Assembly (NCBI GenBank): GCA_036984305.1
Contig: BQWY01000001.1
Location: 2,811,501-2,875,500 of the forward strand
DNA: 64,000 nucleotides
Origin: Nitrospira sp.
Lineage (GTDB): Bacteria > Nitrospirota > Nitrospiria > Nitrospirales > Nitrospiraceae
Direction: 5' to 3'
A program made the translations under genes and the position numbers. Shown one piece after another: positions 9,078 through 18,626 of the stretch; position 1 is the stretch's first letter, and the number at the start of each line of letters is the position of its first letter. Below the pieces are notes generated by a model. The model was not told the origin of the DNA. It made no database searches and saw nothing but the letters and a program-made list of their open reading frames with translations.

Positions 9078-10016
9078 CTACTGCTGATGTTCCACCAAAG
9101 GCTTGATCTCGACCGGATATCCGAGCGAGGCATTCCCGAAGCGGGGATTCTCTACCACCTTGTAGGCCGACCGATTTCCTGTGGGTGCCGGCAACGCAAG
9201 GTTTTCGACCACCTGGCCCCCTCCCTCAACGGTCACCGTCTTGGTCACTCCAGGACCGGAGAGTGGATGCCATACCACAAGTTCATAGGTTCCGGGCGGC
9301 ACTCCTTCGATGCGATAGGCACCATCCGAAGTCGTGACTGCATAATAAGGATTGTTCACCGCCATCGCCCAACTCTCCATAAAGGCATGAAACCCGCATT
9401 GCATATAGAATGTCCGCCGGCCTCGATTCAAAAGAATGGGACCGACCAGGGATCGACCGGGATCGTGGTCATGTGTGGCCATCAAGTCGCCACGATGGTG
9501 GCTGTGATTCATCTTCAGGGGCGTATTGAACAAGGTCCGTGTTCCGGCATGGAGCGAGGTTTCGTATCCTTGAATATCGTGCATCACCGGATCCATGTTG
9601 ACCACTTCCACGGCATGTCCGTTCCGGACGATCGTGACAAACGGCGTAAACTGACAATCACGCGCCTCGATTAAGGGAACCGAAAGTTCGAATGGCTTCC
9701 CGGCCTCCACACCCTCGAGCAAGACTACCGCATCCTTGAGGCCTCCGGTGGTATCGACCACGAAATCGTACAGCAGCCGCCACCCCTTCCCATTCGAGAT
9801 TCGTCCGCAATACTGCGGGTCAGGAAAAGTGATGAGATTGAACCCCTTCGGTTCCGGCGCGGATCCGTTGAGCGTGATGCGCCCCTCGACAGTTCCACCA
9901 TTCGTGACTTCAACGACTTCATAGGCACTTGCAACCGGCACACTCATGACGAAGGCCGTCGAATAACTTGCGACAGCGCTCCATACTCCTACCATTATCC
10001 ATGAGGTCACGCCCAT
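9078..10016 (-). CDS. exported cupredoxin-like protein with carboxypeptidase-regulatory domain, longer paralogue
   Basis: A 312-residue periplasmic protein with a signal peptide ending near VASA. A beta-sandwich begins GGTVEGRITLNG. A His-rich insert (NHSHHRGDLMATHDHD) separates the first possible copper ligand (DPVMHDI) from the QCGFHAFM block, which has C-x2-H-x2-M spacing like a type 1 site. The carboxypeptidase-regulatory-like domain follows (DGAYRIEGVPPGTYEL). The C-terminal 40 residues are extra compared with the 265-residue paralogue. AGGAGG lies 7 nt before the ATG. It lies downstream of the giant multicopper oxidase, so a role in moving copper or electrons for that enzyme is plausible but inferred. 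Confidence 0.8.
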   Translation of the reverse strand: MGVTSWIMVGVWSAVASYSTAFVMSVPVASAYEVVEVTNGGTVEGRITLNGSAPEPKGFNLITFPDPQYCGRISNGKGWRLLYDFVVDTTGGLKDAVVLLEGVEAGKPFELSVPLIEARDCQFTPFVTIVRNGHAVEVVNMDPVMHDIQGYETSLHAGTRTLFNTPLKMNHSHHRGDLMATHDHDPGRSLVGPILLNRGRRTFYMQCGFHAFMESWAMAVNNPYYAVTTSDGAYRIEGVPPGTYELVVWHPLSGPGVTKTVTVEGGGQVVENLALPAPTGNRSAYKVVENPRFGNASLGYPVEIKPLVEHQQ

Positions 10017-10168
10017 GCATTATCCTCCTACGTCCGATGAAGCCTTCTGTGCATAAACACGTCTTAGCGGCTGTCGCATCCGACGACGTGCTCAAGCGGA
10101 ATCCGACGTGAAAAGAACCGCGAGCAACCCACTCTCCTTACTGTACTCAATCACTTTATAAAAAAGAA

Positions 10169-10195
10169 GGGGGAGCCACCTACGGTGGCTCCCCC
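10169..10195 (-). terminator. terminator after the giant multicopper oxidase
   Basis: A perfect 12-bp stem, GGGGGAGCCACC against GGTGGCTCCCCC, with a 3-nt loop. On the minus strand it is followed by CTTCTTTTTTATAAAG, a classic T-tract. It lies 24 nt past the stop at 10219. Transcription of the genes at 10016 and 9040 probably starts separately in the 10017-10168 gap. Confidence 0.9.
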
Positions 10196-10218
10196 CACTC
10201 CCTAGCCCGATGTAACGC

Positions 10219-13200
10219 TTACCGGGAGGCAACCGGCGAAACCTGGGGCTCCACCGGTGCTTCGGCTTTCTTTGCTCCGATCGCCGCTCCGGACAGCGGC
10301 AGTAGCCGCTGGTCACCGGACGGATGGACACGCAGGTAACCCCATTGTCCGGATTGGGAGTACGGCAACCGTTGGTTGCTGTATGTGAAATCTCCCGCCT
10401 GGCGATAGGGTCCGCCCGCGGACGGAATGAATGCGTCGATCACTTCCGAACCGGAATACTCGACCACGCTGATCATATCCGCGCCGCGCATATACGGCTC
10501 GATCGGCCATTCATGTTTTTCGACACTGAACATACCGTTTTGCTCGTTGGTCGCGCCCAGCACGTGGATACGCACCGGATCACCTGAATGCGCCTCGATT
10601 AGCGGGGTCGCGGGATCCTCCGGGGCATCCACCTTACACGGTTGGAACATCGTGCCAAGCGAGCATCCTTCCTCTTCGCGGAACTTATACGGCTCGGATC
10701 GATAGTTGACTCCGGTCAACCCCGCGACATTTTGCACATAGGGCATGAAACTCGTGCCGATGATGTTGTCTTCATCCTGGAAGAACAACGACGCGTCACG
10801 ATAGTTGGGCTTGAACTCGTTGCCAGGAATGGTGCGATCGACAATTACGTCCACCAACCAGGCATTCTTGTTCGACACATCCGCGCCGGTCTTCGGATCG
10901 CGGTACTTGGAACCCTTCGGGCCCACGACCACGGCACCGAACAAACCATTGCGCGGATTGGTCATCGGATTCCCGCCGTCCCAGACCAACGAAGTGATTT
11001 CACCATTGAACGGGTCGGCGTAATAGGTGTACGTGCGGCTCTCTCCAGGGGCGACTGTCTGGTCTCCCGGGTTGTTGCCTACGTTCCACCCCAAGGAATC
11101 CTTCGGGTCGAAAGCTAGGGACATCGCGGAGAATGACGCCCGGCTCTCTTTCATCTTGTTCTTCAGGTTGATCTTGATGCAATCACCGACATTGACGTGG
11201 AGCGTCAGAGGCATCGGTTGCATGTTGGCCACCGCAGACACCTCATCCTCCAGGACATAGACCTTGGCGTTCGGGTTGTTGATCTGGATTTTCCGCTCGA
11301 AGTCCACCTCGATGGCATCCGGTGCCTTCGCATTGAACTTCATGTTCGGATAATCCATGGCCGCCACGTTGAACGTCTTCACGGGCGCGTCGGCCGGACA
11401 CACGGGCATGGGCTTCGGGATTTCGTTTCTCCCCGAGTACCCTGCTGGCAACTTCTTGAGATCGGTGACCTCCTTATCGTGCACACGGACGATACCCCAC
11501 GCCCCTTCGGACAGCTTTGAGGCCCGACCATTGAAGTGGATATAGTCGCCGGCTTGAGCACGGGGACCGCCAGCCTTCGGCACGACTAGGTCATACCGCT
11601 CGGCAATCCCGATATGAATCGAATTCTTACGGTTGGCATCACCCGCATAACGCTCCGTAAGGAACGTGTGGCCGGAGAGGGTCCAGACCATCGATTCGTT
11701 CATGAGCGTATGCAGAAGCCGGAACACCATGGTGTCACCGACATATGCCCGCAATAACGGCGTATACGGATCCCCATGGATAGTGCTGCTAAACACCTGA
11801 TGCGAGGCCGGATTGGTGGCCAACCGTTGGGCAATTGGGCCCGCCCGGAAGTTCAGTCCGCTGCCGGTGGTATGGGTCCCACCATTCAGGAACGGCATCG
11901 GCGTCATGTAGATTTTTTCCGGCATCATAAACGACACGGTTTTCCCGGCTTCCAGCGCAACCTCTACCGGTTGTCCAGGCGGATTGCCGGCCGTCACGAT
12001 GTTGACGGTGTGCGGAACCGTATCGTGAACCTGGATATTCAATTCACGGAAGCTGCCATTCACATTATGGCCGACCGGTTCGATCGTATGAATATCGGCA
12101 ACTGGACCGCTCCATACTAGCTTGCCGGTCTTTGGATCATGATATGTCGAGCCGAACGGCTCGGCGATGAACGTACCAAATCCGCCATGCGGCCAGGTCG
12201 TCGCACCGAACGCATGGTCGTGCCAAAACACCGTCCCTACGTCCGAGTCAACCCAGAATCGCTGACGCACGAACTCCACCGTGACAATATCGTTTGCCGG
12301 ATGGTCGTGTTTCAAGGGCTGGGCAAGCGTGATCGCCTTCCCCTTAATACCCTTGATCCGTGCGATCTCATTACCCTTCACGTTGTCGGCACCGACGAGA
12401 ATCAGGGTGCCCTCATGAAACTGGGCGGCGTTCTTCACGTTGATGCTCTTGGCTCCCTTCTTCACCGCCCCGGTCAACACCGTATTCATCGGGGCTGGAA
12501 GTCCCTTCTTGTTCTTCTTTTCGAGCATCGTGAACGGTCGCACCGACTGCTCGTAGGAGAAACCGCTGATCACCCCGTCCGACGCCTGATTGTCGAACTG
12601 CAGGAAATGCCAGTGGGTGTTGATCTTTGACGCCTGGAAGTTTGTGTAGTCGTCGTCTTCCCACTCGCTGGTCAGCGTCCAATCGACGCAATCATAAATG
12701 TTGCCGCGCACCGTCAGGGGAAGCTTGAGGTCGTCGTTCTTGCGAATGGCGGCCTCCTCCTCGTGGAGCACGTAGATCAAGCCGGTCGGATCGATGACCG
12801 GAGGCTCCTTCCCCTGGGCTTTCGCGAGCTTGATCGGGAGCTTAATGAAGTGGACGTTGTAGCTCTTGCGTCCGGCGTTCTCCGGGCATAAGCTCCAAGG
12901 ACCGTTCTCTCCCGGCTTCGCTTGGTCCACACTCTCCTCACCGTTGTCCAACCGACGAATCGGCTCGAGCCACGGCGCACCCACGTGGTTCGGCGAGAAC
13001 ATCACGCGCTTTCCAAAATGCGGCGTGAGATGCGGCCACGCAACACGACCCGTTGTCGGCTCGAAGGTAATCGGATGCCGCTTGCCCGGATGGGTGGACT
13101 TATACTTTGGATTGTCGATCGTGCTTTCACGCTCCGACAGCGCCTTGTTTCCATCCCAAGTCCAGTCCAGCACGGTGGCGTCATAGGAAAGAATCTGTCC

Positions 13201-15087
13201 TTTTTCATCATCCTTGTGACCGGGCTTCCCGCGGGTCGGGAGCTGCATTTCAACCCAGTCCTTGATGGTGATCGTGGCGGGATTGCCTTTCCAGTTGCTT
13301 TTCCCCTTGTCCACGATATTGAACATCTTCCCAAACCAATCAACGGTCGTGCCGACCAACTTATCGGAACTCACCGGATGCTTGATCCGTCCCTTGCGAT
13401 CCGGCAGCTCGCGCAGATCCGGCATGGTATCGTTACGATGATCGCCATGTTGCAAGGTGTTGTATACACGCCAGTACCCCCACATGCCCGCGACATAGTG
13501 GTGCGCCACGTGGCAGTGGAACAGGAAGTCGCCTGCCAACTGCTGGCAGAGCCCTGAACCGCACTCCGTCTCCAGGTCGAGGGCTTCGGACGGCCCGATG
13601 ACTTCCACGTCTACCCGATCGGTCTTGTGCCGGATAACGGGATACTTTACCGGTCCGTTGACCGAGGTATACCAAAGATTCATGTCATCAATGGCTCGCG
13701 GACTGCGTGGCCACCGAATCGACCCGCCGTGCGGATGGTGGGAGTGGAACACTTCCGATCCCCCGTGCACCAAACGGAACTTGGCGGGGTCACCCAAGTA
13801 AGACCGAGGAATCGTCGGGGCCGGGTCCCCGAAGGTGTAGGAGCTGTATCCCATTGACTCGTCCTCGAACCCGAAATATTCGTGTTGCACGTGCATGTTG
13901 TTGATACCGAACGGCTCGCTACGGTAGTTGATCGCACGGCCGCCGGGGCGATAGGCATCGGTCAATGGATCTCGCTGAGGGAGGAAGTCGCCCTTCTTGT
14001 TGACTGGGCGGAAGGCCTCATCCCCGACCTCGTGATAGAACAAGACAAACTCACGGAAATCGGGACCGGAACCGTTATCGATCATGACCTGCCAGCCGCT
14101 GGCGGCATCCTGATCTTCGCCCTTGGTTGGATCACCAAGCGCTTCGAGATACTTGGAACCACGCGGCTCGATTACGAACGCGCCGAACAATCCCAACACG
14201 GTCAATTCCCGGTCGTTGCTGAAGCTATGGAATTGCTTCACCCCTTCCTGTGCAGCCGGGTGGATATACCACTCCATTTCGACCGGCTTATCAGGGGCGG
14301 CGATGGACTCAGGGTTGGTCGTGGTTGCCGGCTTACCCGTAGCACTGATTACCGGGTAGGACCCATGGATATGGAGGCTGACTTCATCGATCCCCTCCAG
14401 CTTGTTTTCGAGTTTGATCTTGACGCAGTCGCCTTGGTTGGCGCGCATCACGAGTGGCTGGATCCATTGGGCCTGCACGCCGGGAAGGACGGCCCCAGGA
14501 TCGTATCCATCCTGGTCGCGTGCTTCTTCGTTCTTCGCTTCTTCTTCACGGACTTTGTCCAGATTGTCGGCCAAGACGTACATGTACCCGGGGTAAAAGT
14601 CGAGCCACTGGTTCAGCGTAATCTCGACGTTGATCGCCAGCACGTTATATTGCTTCACCGGCGCATAGGTGGGGCACTTTCCTCCGCCTTCCATGACCGG
14701 TTCTCGACGAGGATCGGACATGAGCAACAGGTCCTGGCCTCCGGCACCGTACTGGTGCATCATGCTCATGTTGTTGTAGCCCCCGGTGCTGACCTGGTGA
14801 GCCTGAGGGTCCTTCCCCATCTGGTCCATGATGCGCTGATGCTGCATCTCGACTTTCGCGGCACGGTCGCCATAGCCGGACATCGCGTCTTCAACGACGG
14901 TCTGTCCCTTGAGCTGCTCGGCCCATTCTGGGCTGGCATGCGTCATCGAGGTTTTGTGAGCTGAAGCATGGTCCTGATGGGACGATTCTTCAGCCGCGCC
15001 GACGAGCGGGAGCGCCAGAATAGCGGTCGCCGCCAGTAGACTGACCCAACCGCGTAGCGGTTGCGTCTGGTGTTGTGGTGTTAACAT
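10219..15087 (-). CDS. giant multicopper oxidase, fused three-unit (six-cupredoxin) type
   Basis: A 1622-residue exported protein with a signal peptide (about residues 1-31, ending VGAAEE). I read three repeat units beginning with CPxxA...(Y/F)NV at residues 138, 734 and 1230. Each continues with a YVL..E/D segment and a GDC or YDC strand. Trinuclear copper ligands are H825/H827 (HWH) and H956/H958 (WHDH) from the first domain of unit 2, and H451/H453 (HxxHxH) and H524/H526 from the second domain of unit 1. Type 1 copper ligands are H448, C525, H530 and Met 535. Unit 3 lacks ligands. The family oxidises metals or organic substrates with O2. ATG 15087 has AAGGAGG 7 nt upstream; a longer in-frame start at 15126 lacks this. 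Confidence 0.85.
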   Translation of the reverse strand: MLTPQHQTQPLRGWVSLLAATAILALPLVGAAEESSHQDHASAHKTSMTHASPEWAEQLKGQTVVEDAMSGYGDRAAKVEMQHQRIMDQMGKDPQAHQVSTGGYNNMSMMHQYGAGGQDLLLMSDPRREPVMEGGGKCPTYAPVKQYNVLAINVEITLNQWLDFYPGYMYVLADNLDKVREEEAKNEEARDQDGYDPGAVLPGVQAQWIQPLVMRANQGDCVKIKLENKLEGIDEVSLHIHGSYPVISATGKPATTTNPESIAAPDKPVEMEWYIHPAAQEGVKQFHSFSNDRELTVLGLFGAFVIEPRGSKYLEALGDPTKGEDQDAASGWQVMIDNGSGPDFREFVLFYHEVGDEAFRPVNKKGDFLPQRDPLTDAYRPGGRAINYRSEPFGINNMHVQHEYFGFEDESMGYSSYTFGDPAPTIPRSYLGDPAKFRLVHGGSEVFHSHHPHGGSIRWPRSPRAIDDMNLWYTSVNGPVKYPVIRHKTDRVDVEVIGPSEALDLETECGSGLCQQLAGDFLFHCHVAHHYVAGMWGYWRVYNTLQHGDHRNDTMPDLRELPDRKGRIKHPVSSDKLVGTTVDWFGKMFNIVDKGKSNWKGNPATITIKDWVEMQLPTRGKPGHKDDEKGQILSYDATVLDWTWDGNKALSERESTIDNPKYKSTHPGKRHPITFEPTTGRVAWPHLTPHFGKRVMFSPNHVGAPWLEPIRRLDNGEESVDQAKPGENGPWSLCPENAGRKSYNVHFIKLPIKLAKAQGKEPPVIDPTGLIYVLHEEEAAIRKNDDLKLPLTVRGNIYDCVDWTLTSEWEDDDYTNFQASKINTHWHFLQFDNQASDGVISGFSYEQSVRPFTMLEKKNKKGLPAPMNTVLTGAVKKGAKSINVKNAAQFHEGTLILVGADNVKGNEIARIKGIKGKAITLAQPLKHDHPANDIVTVEFVRQRFWVDSDVGTVFWHDHAFGATTWPHGGFGTFIAEPFGSTYHDPKTGKLVWSGPVADIHTIEPVGHNVNGSFRELNIQVHDTVPHTVNIVTAGNPPGQPVEVALEAGKTVSFMMPEKIYMTPMPFLNGGTHTTGSGLNFRAGPIAQRLATNPASHQVFSSTIHGDPYTPLLRAYVGDTMVFRLLHTLMNESMVWTLSGHTFLTERYAGDANRKNSIHIGIAERYDLVVPKAGGPRAQAGDYIHFNGRASKLSEGAWGIVRVHDKEVTDLKKLPAGYSGRNEIPKPMPVCPADAPVKTFNVAAMDYPNMKFNAKAPDAIEVDFERKIQINNPNAKVYVLEDEVSAVANMQPMPLTLHVNVGDCIKINLKNKMKESRASFSAMSLAFDPKDSLGWNVGNNPGDQTVAPGESRTYTYYADPFNGEITSLVWDGGNPMTNPRNGLFGAVVVGPKGSKYRDPKTGADVSNKNAWLVDVIVDRTIPGNEFKPNYRDASLFFQDEDNIIGTSFMPYVQNVAGLTGVNYRSEPYKFREEEGCSLGTMFQPCKVDAPEDPATPLIEAHSGDPVRIHVLGATNEQNGMFSVEKHEWPIEPYMRGADMISVVEYSGSEVIDAFIPSAGGPYRQAGDFTYSNQRLPYSQSGQWGYLRVHPSGDQRLLPLSGAAIGAKKAEAPVEPQVSPVASR

Positions 15088-15466
15088 GGACCGGCCTCCT
15101 TGCTGATGATGTAAACGGGAACTCAATCAATCAATAGACGAGGACCAAACAAAGGATTAGATGTATCAATCACGGGGATTTCTGAACGACCACAGCTTGC
15201 ACGTCCCCCCTCACAGTTAGCAGTGCCCACCGCAAAGGCACCCCCGCGGCGCAGCCGCCAAAAAGCAAAAAAAGAGACGCGAAAGATACTGAAGATCCCA
15301 CGGAGTGTCAACCCCCGTGATCAATCGAGATTCCACCCTCGCGACTGGACTTGGTGCGGTGCGCTATCCCCATTTTCCTGCAGCCATAGGCGAGAGTCTA
15401 CGCCCCTCTGAACTGGTCCACTTCCATCGTGTGCCTTTGTTCCAAATTATGCGATAATTGGGTGAT

Positions 15467-17287
15467 ATGCTCTTGAAGCGACTGCTGGTTGGTCTTCCAT
15501 TGAAGACCGCACAGGCTGCCCACGAGCGCTTGTCGAAGCGGCTTGCGCTTGCAATATTCTGTCCGAATCCTCTCTCCTCCGTCGCATACGCCACCGAAGA
15601 GATTCTGCTCGTCCTGATCTTGGCCGGGACGGTAGCCCTCTGGTGGTCGATCCCTCTTAGCATCGGAATCGTCGGACTCATCCTTATCCTGAATGTTTCC
15701 TATCGCCAGATTATTTACGAGTATCCGGAAGGCGGCGGCGCCTATGTGGTTGCCGTGAAGAACATCGGTGAATTACCGGGATTGATCGCCGCCGCCGCGC
15801 TCTTGATCGACTATACGCTGACCGTCGCAGTGAGTACGGCAGCTGGCATCGCCGCACTCACCTCGGCTTGGCCTCCGCTATTCGAACATCGCGTCGAGCT
15901 GGGGCTTGGGGCCATCGCCCTCGTGGTCGTGATCAATCTGCGAGGTGTGCGCGAAACAGGGAGATTTTTTGCTATTCCTACCTACTTTGCGCTCGTATCC
16001 CTCGGAACCATGATCGTGGTCGGCTATGCGCGAATTATTCTCGGGCAATCCGTTTCGCCGCCGCCCAGCCCTTCGGAACTCGCCCCCGTGTTGGATTGGG
16101 CATGGCTGTTTTTGATTTGCCGGGCATTTTCCGCCGGCTGTACGGCAGTCACCGGGATGGAGGTCATTTCCAACGGCGTCAAGGCATTTCGACAGCCGGA
16201 ACCTGACAATGCGGCCCGAACGATGACGGCTATGTCCATCATCCTGGCTTTTCTCTTCTTGGGAATCAGCGGTCTCGCCTATTACCACGGAGTTGCTCCG
16301 AAGCCCGACGAGACCGTGGTGTCGCAGCTCGCCCGGAGCGTTTTTGGTGACGGCATCCTCTACTATGTCGTCCAAGGCTCGACCATGATGCTGTTGATTC
16401 TCGCGGCCAACAGCAGCTTTAGCGGCTTTCCACCGCTGGCCAGCACGCTGGCGCGTGACGGCTTCATGCCGCACCAAATGGCTGGGGTTGGCGACCGCCT
16501 CGTCTTTTCCAACGCCATTATCATTCTTGGCGTCATCGCCGGGCTCCTCCTTTTGGCCTTCCGGGGTGACACGCATGCACTGATTCCGCTGTACGCAATC
16601 GGAGTGTTCATCTCGTTTACCCTGTCTCAAACCGGAATGGTGCTCCGTTGGCGGGCAAAGAAAGGCCCTGGCTGGAGACAGAAACTGGCTATCAACGGCC
16701 TGGGGGCAGTGACCACAGGCATCTCCACACTCATCATCACGGGGACAAAGTTCACACAGGGGGCCTGGATCGTCATACTCTTGATCCCGATTTTGATCGC
16801 GTGGTTCCGCTCGATCCATCGTCACTATAAGGCGGTCTCGGAACAAGTCGCGCTCTCCCGCGATCATCGTCCACCACTTCCGCGATCGAATGTTGTCGTG
16901 ATTCCAATCAGTGGAGTCAATCGGGCTGTCATCCGCGCTGTGGATTACGCCCGCAACCGGGCCACGGACGTCCGCGCAGTGTTGGTGGACATCGACCCGC
17001 GGGAAACGGCCCGCATCGAAATTCAATGGGCCCAGTGGGGCTGTGGTGTTCCGTTGATCGTCCTGTCCTCTCCGTACCGATCGATTCTCGACACGCTCAT
17101 GGACTACATTGAGCAACTGCTTCAAAAAGACCAGGAAGGCTGGGTGACGGTCGTACTACCCGAAATTCTGCCCGCGCGATGGTGGCAAAACATCCTGCAC
17201 AACCAGCGGGCCCTCATGCTCAAAGCGGCCTTGCTCTTCAAGGAACGCGTTGTCCTCACCGATGTCCCCTTCCACCTGCACCGTTAA
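15467..17287 (+). CDS. APC superfamily transporter, KimA-like
   Basis: A protein of about 606 residues. Twelve or so helices cover residues 30-440, beginning with NPLSSVAYATEEI, a block typical of the APC branch that includes the potassium importer KimA. A cytosolic C-terminal domain (about residues 460-606) reads VVVIPISGVNRA and VRAVLVDID, a universal-stress-protein-like fold also found in KimA, where it binds c-di-AMP. Length matches KimA (607 residues). The substrate could equally be an amino acid. ATG 15467 has no Shine-Dalgarno site, but GATAAT at 15453-15458 would place a transcript start at or next to the ATG, so a leaderless message is possible. TTG 15458 is the alternative start. 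The gap 15088-15452 is the divergent promoter region and shows no gene. Confidence 0.75.
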   Translation: MLLKRLLVGLPLKTAQAAHERLSKRLALAIFCPNPLSSVAYATEEILLVLILAGTVALWWSIPLSIGIVGLILILNVSYRQIIYEYPEGGGAYVVAVKNIGELPGLIAAAALLIDYTLTVAVSTAAGIAALTSAWPPLFEHRVELGLGAIALVVVINLRGVRETGRFFAIPTYFALVSLGTMIVVGYARIILGQSVSPPPSPSELAPVLDWAWLFLICRAFSAGCTAVTGMEVISNGVKAFRQPEPDNAARTMTAMSIILAFLFLGISGLAYYHGVAPKPDETVVSQLARSVFGDGILYYVVQGSTMMLLILAANSSFSGFPPLASTLARDGFMPHQMAGVGDRLVFSNAIIILGVIAGLLLLAFRGDTHALIPLYAIGVFISFTLSQTGMVLRWRAKKGPGWRQKLAINGLGAVTTGISTLIITGTKFTQGAWIVILLIPILIAWFRSIHRHYKAVSEQVALSRDHRPPLPRSNVVVIPISGVNRAVIRAVDYARNRATDVRAVLVDIDPRETARIEIQWAQWGCGVPLIVLSSPYRSILDTLMDYIEQLLQKDQEGWVTVVLPEILPARWWQNILHNQRALMLKAALLFKERVVLTDVPFHLHR

Positions 17288-17428
17288 CGATCCCAACATT
17301 CCTGTGCCAGGGACCACCCCATGCCACGTCGAGGCACTCATGGAGCCTCCCGTACATCACAGGTGACCGCAGCGCGGCACTCGCAGTAGAATGATTCTTC
17401 ACTTCATCCCAGGAAAGGACGTCTTGTC

Positions 17429-18508
17429 ATGCGTGTCCAGCGTGTCCAGATTGTCATCTCGCGGATAGTGTTGCTCTGCATCGCAAGTACCTTCATAGCT
17501 ATCGCGTCAACCCTTGCGAGCGCCTTCACCATCGTTGAGCCGACCGAAAAGACCGGTCTGGAATCCGGCAAGACTGTTACGGTATCAGTAGACCTTGGGA
17601 AGGATGAAGGCGTCGTAAAAGTTCGTTACTATTGGTATCCGGCATCCGGTGACGCGCTCATCGAGCAAAGCGACCAGGAGGGAACCATCGAGTCTTCGCA
17701 GGCCGTCAGCGGCCAACCGTTCGTCGCAACCCCTGCGCTGATCGGGCTCTCCAATTCGACGCCCCCCTTTGGCGGCAAGCTTCCCGTTCCCAAGGAGGCC
17801 ATCGGAGCCATGCGGCTCCTGGCCATCGCCGATATTTCACGCGGTCGGCTCGGGACACGTACCAGTTTTGACGAGGTGATCATGCACGTCGAGCCGCCTG
17901 CGTCATTATCATCCATCGATTTTGAAACCGAAAAGCCGTGGAAGCTTGGCCGTATCGGCCAGGGTGCCAATTACGAAGATATCGATGTCCCAGGCAAGCT
18001 TTTGGAATTACCCGTTGTAGGCCTCTTTGCCGATGGCGTGACTCGTCCTATTTCCGATCCCTCCACTGGCACGAAGCTCACGTCCTCGAACGATCAGGTA
18101 GTCACGGTAGAAGCGTTCAACCTCCTACGATTGAAAGGGACCGGCACCACAACGCTTACGGCTACCAATCGCGGGAAATCCGCAACGTTGGAAGTCATTA
18201 CAGATCTGTCGGACGAACCGAACGAGCCTCCACTGGCCGACGCCGGCGAGTCTCGGCATGTCCAGGCCGGGAAGAAAGTCGAACTGAACGGGTTGAAAAG
18301 CCGCGATCCCGAAGGGGAAGCACTATCCTATTATTGGAGCCAGATTCGCGGCAATCACATTAGTCTACTGGATCCCAATATGCCGCGCGCATCGTTTCTC
18401 GCTCCGGTCGTGTCGGAGCCGCGCACCTACCGTTTCAAGTTACGCGTGACGGACAAGAAGGGGGCGGATAGCCTGCCAGCCTTCGTGGATATCACCATCG
18501 AACCGTAG
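17429..18508 (+). CDS. exported protein with PKD/K319L-like domain
   Basis: A 359-residue protein with a long signal peptide (about residues 1-32, ending LASA). Beta-rich sequence follows; the middle (SSNDQVVTVEAFNLLRLKG) resembles a bacterial Ig-like (Big_2) domain. The C-terminal 90 residues are a PKD/REJ-type Ig fold: PPLADAGESRHVQAGKKVEL, then DPEGEALSYYWSQ and YRFKLRVTDKKGA. These domains occur in extracellular adhesion and scaffold proteins. No catalytic motif is present. AGGAAAGGA lies about 10 nt before the ATG. It stands alone on the plus strand and converges with the HExxH gene. Confidence 0.75.
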   Translation: MRVQRVQIVISRIVLLCIASTFIAIASTLASAFTIVEPTEKTGLESGKTVTVSVDLGKDEGVVKVRYYWYPASGDALIEQSDQEGTIESSQAVSGQPFVATPALIGLSNSTPPFGGKLPVPKEAIGAMRLLAIADISRGRLGTRTSFDEVIMHVEPPASLSSIDFETEKPWKLGRIGQGANYEDIDVPGKLLELPVVGLFADGVTRPISDPSTGTKLTSSNDQVVTVEAFNLLRLKGTGTTTLTATNRGKSATLEVITDLSDEPNEPPLADAGESRHVQAGKKVELNGLKSRDPEGEALSYYWSQIRGNHISLLDPNMPRASFLAPVVSEPRTYRFKLRVTDKKGADSLPAFVDITIEP

Positions 18509-18626
18509 TATACGCAGAATGCGGGTGTCGAAGCCCGCCAACCCTCGCGCCAACAGTTTTCGGATGGGTCAAGCGACATACCGTCCCGTTCTCGCTCCTC
18601 TTGCACCTACAGTCTCTAATTCTCCC

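Noticed and set aside
13882-14964. 360-codon plus-strand frame inside the MCO
   Set aside because: The MCO frame contains copper motifs and internal repeats; the opposite frame shows none.
15878-17125. 415-codon minus frame inside the transporter
   Set aside because: Shadow of the KimA-like gene, with charged low-complexity sequence.
18531-18548. GCGGG/CCCGC hairpin after the PKD-like gene
   Set aside because: A 5-bp stem with a long loop and no T-tract is too weak to call a terminator.
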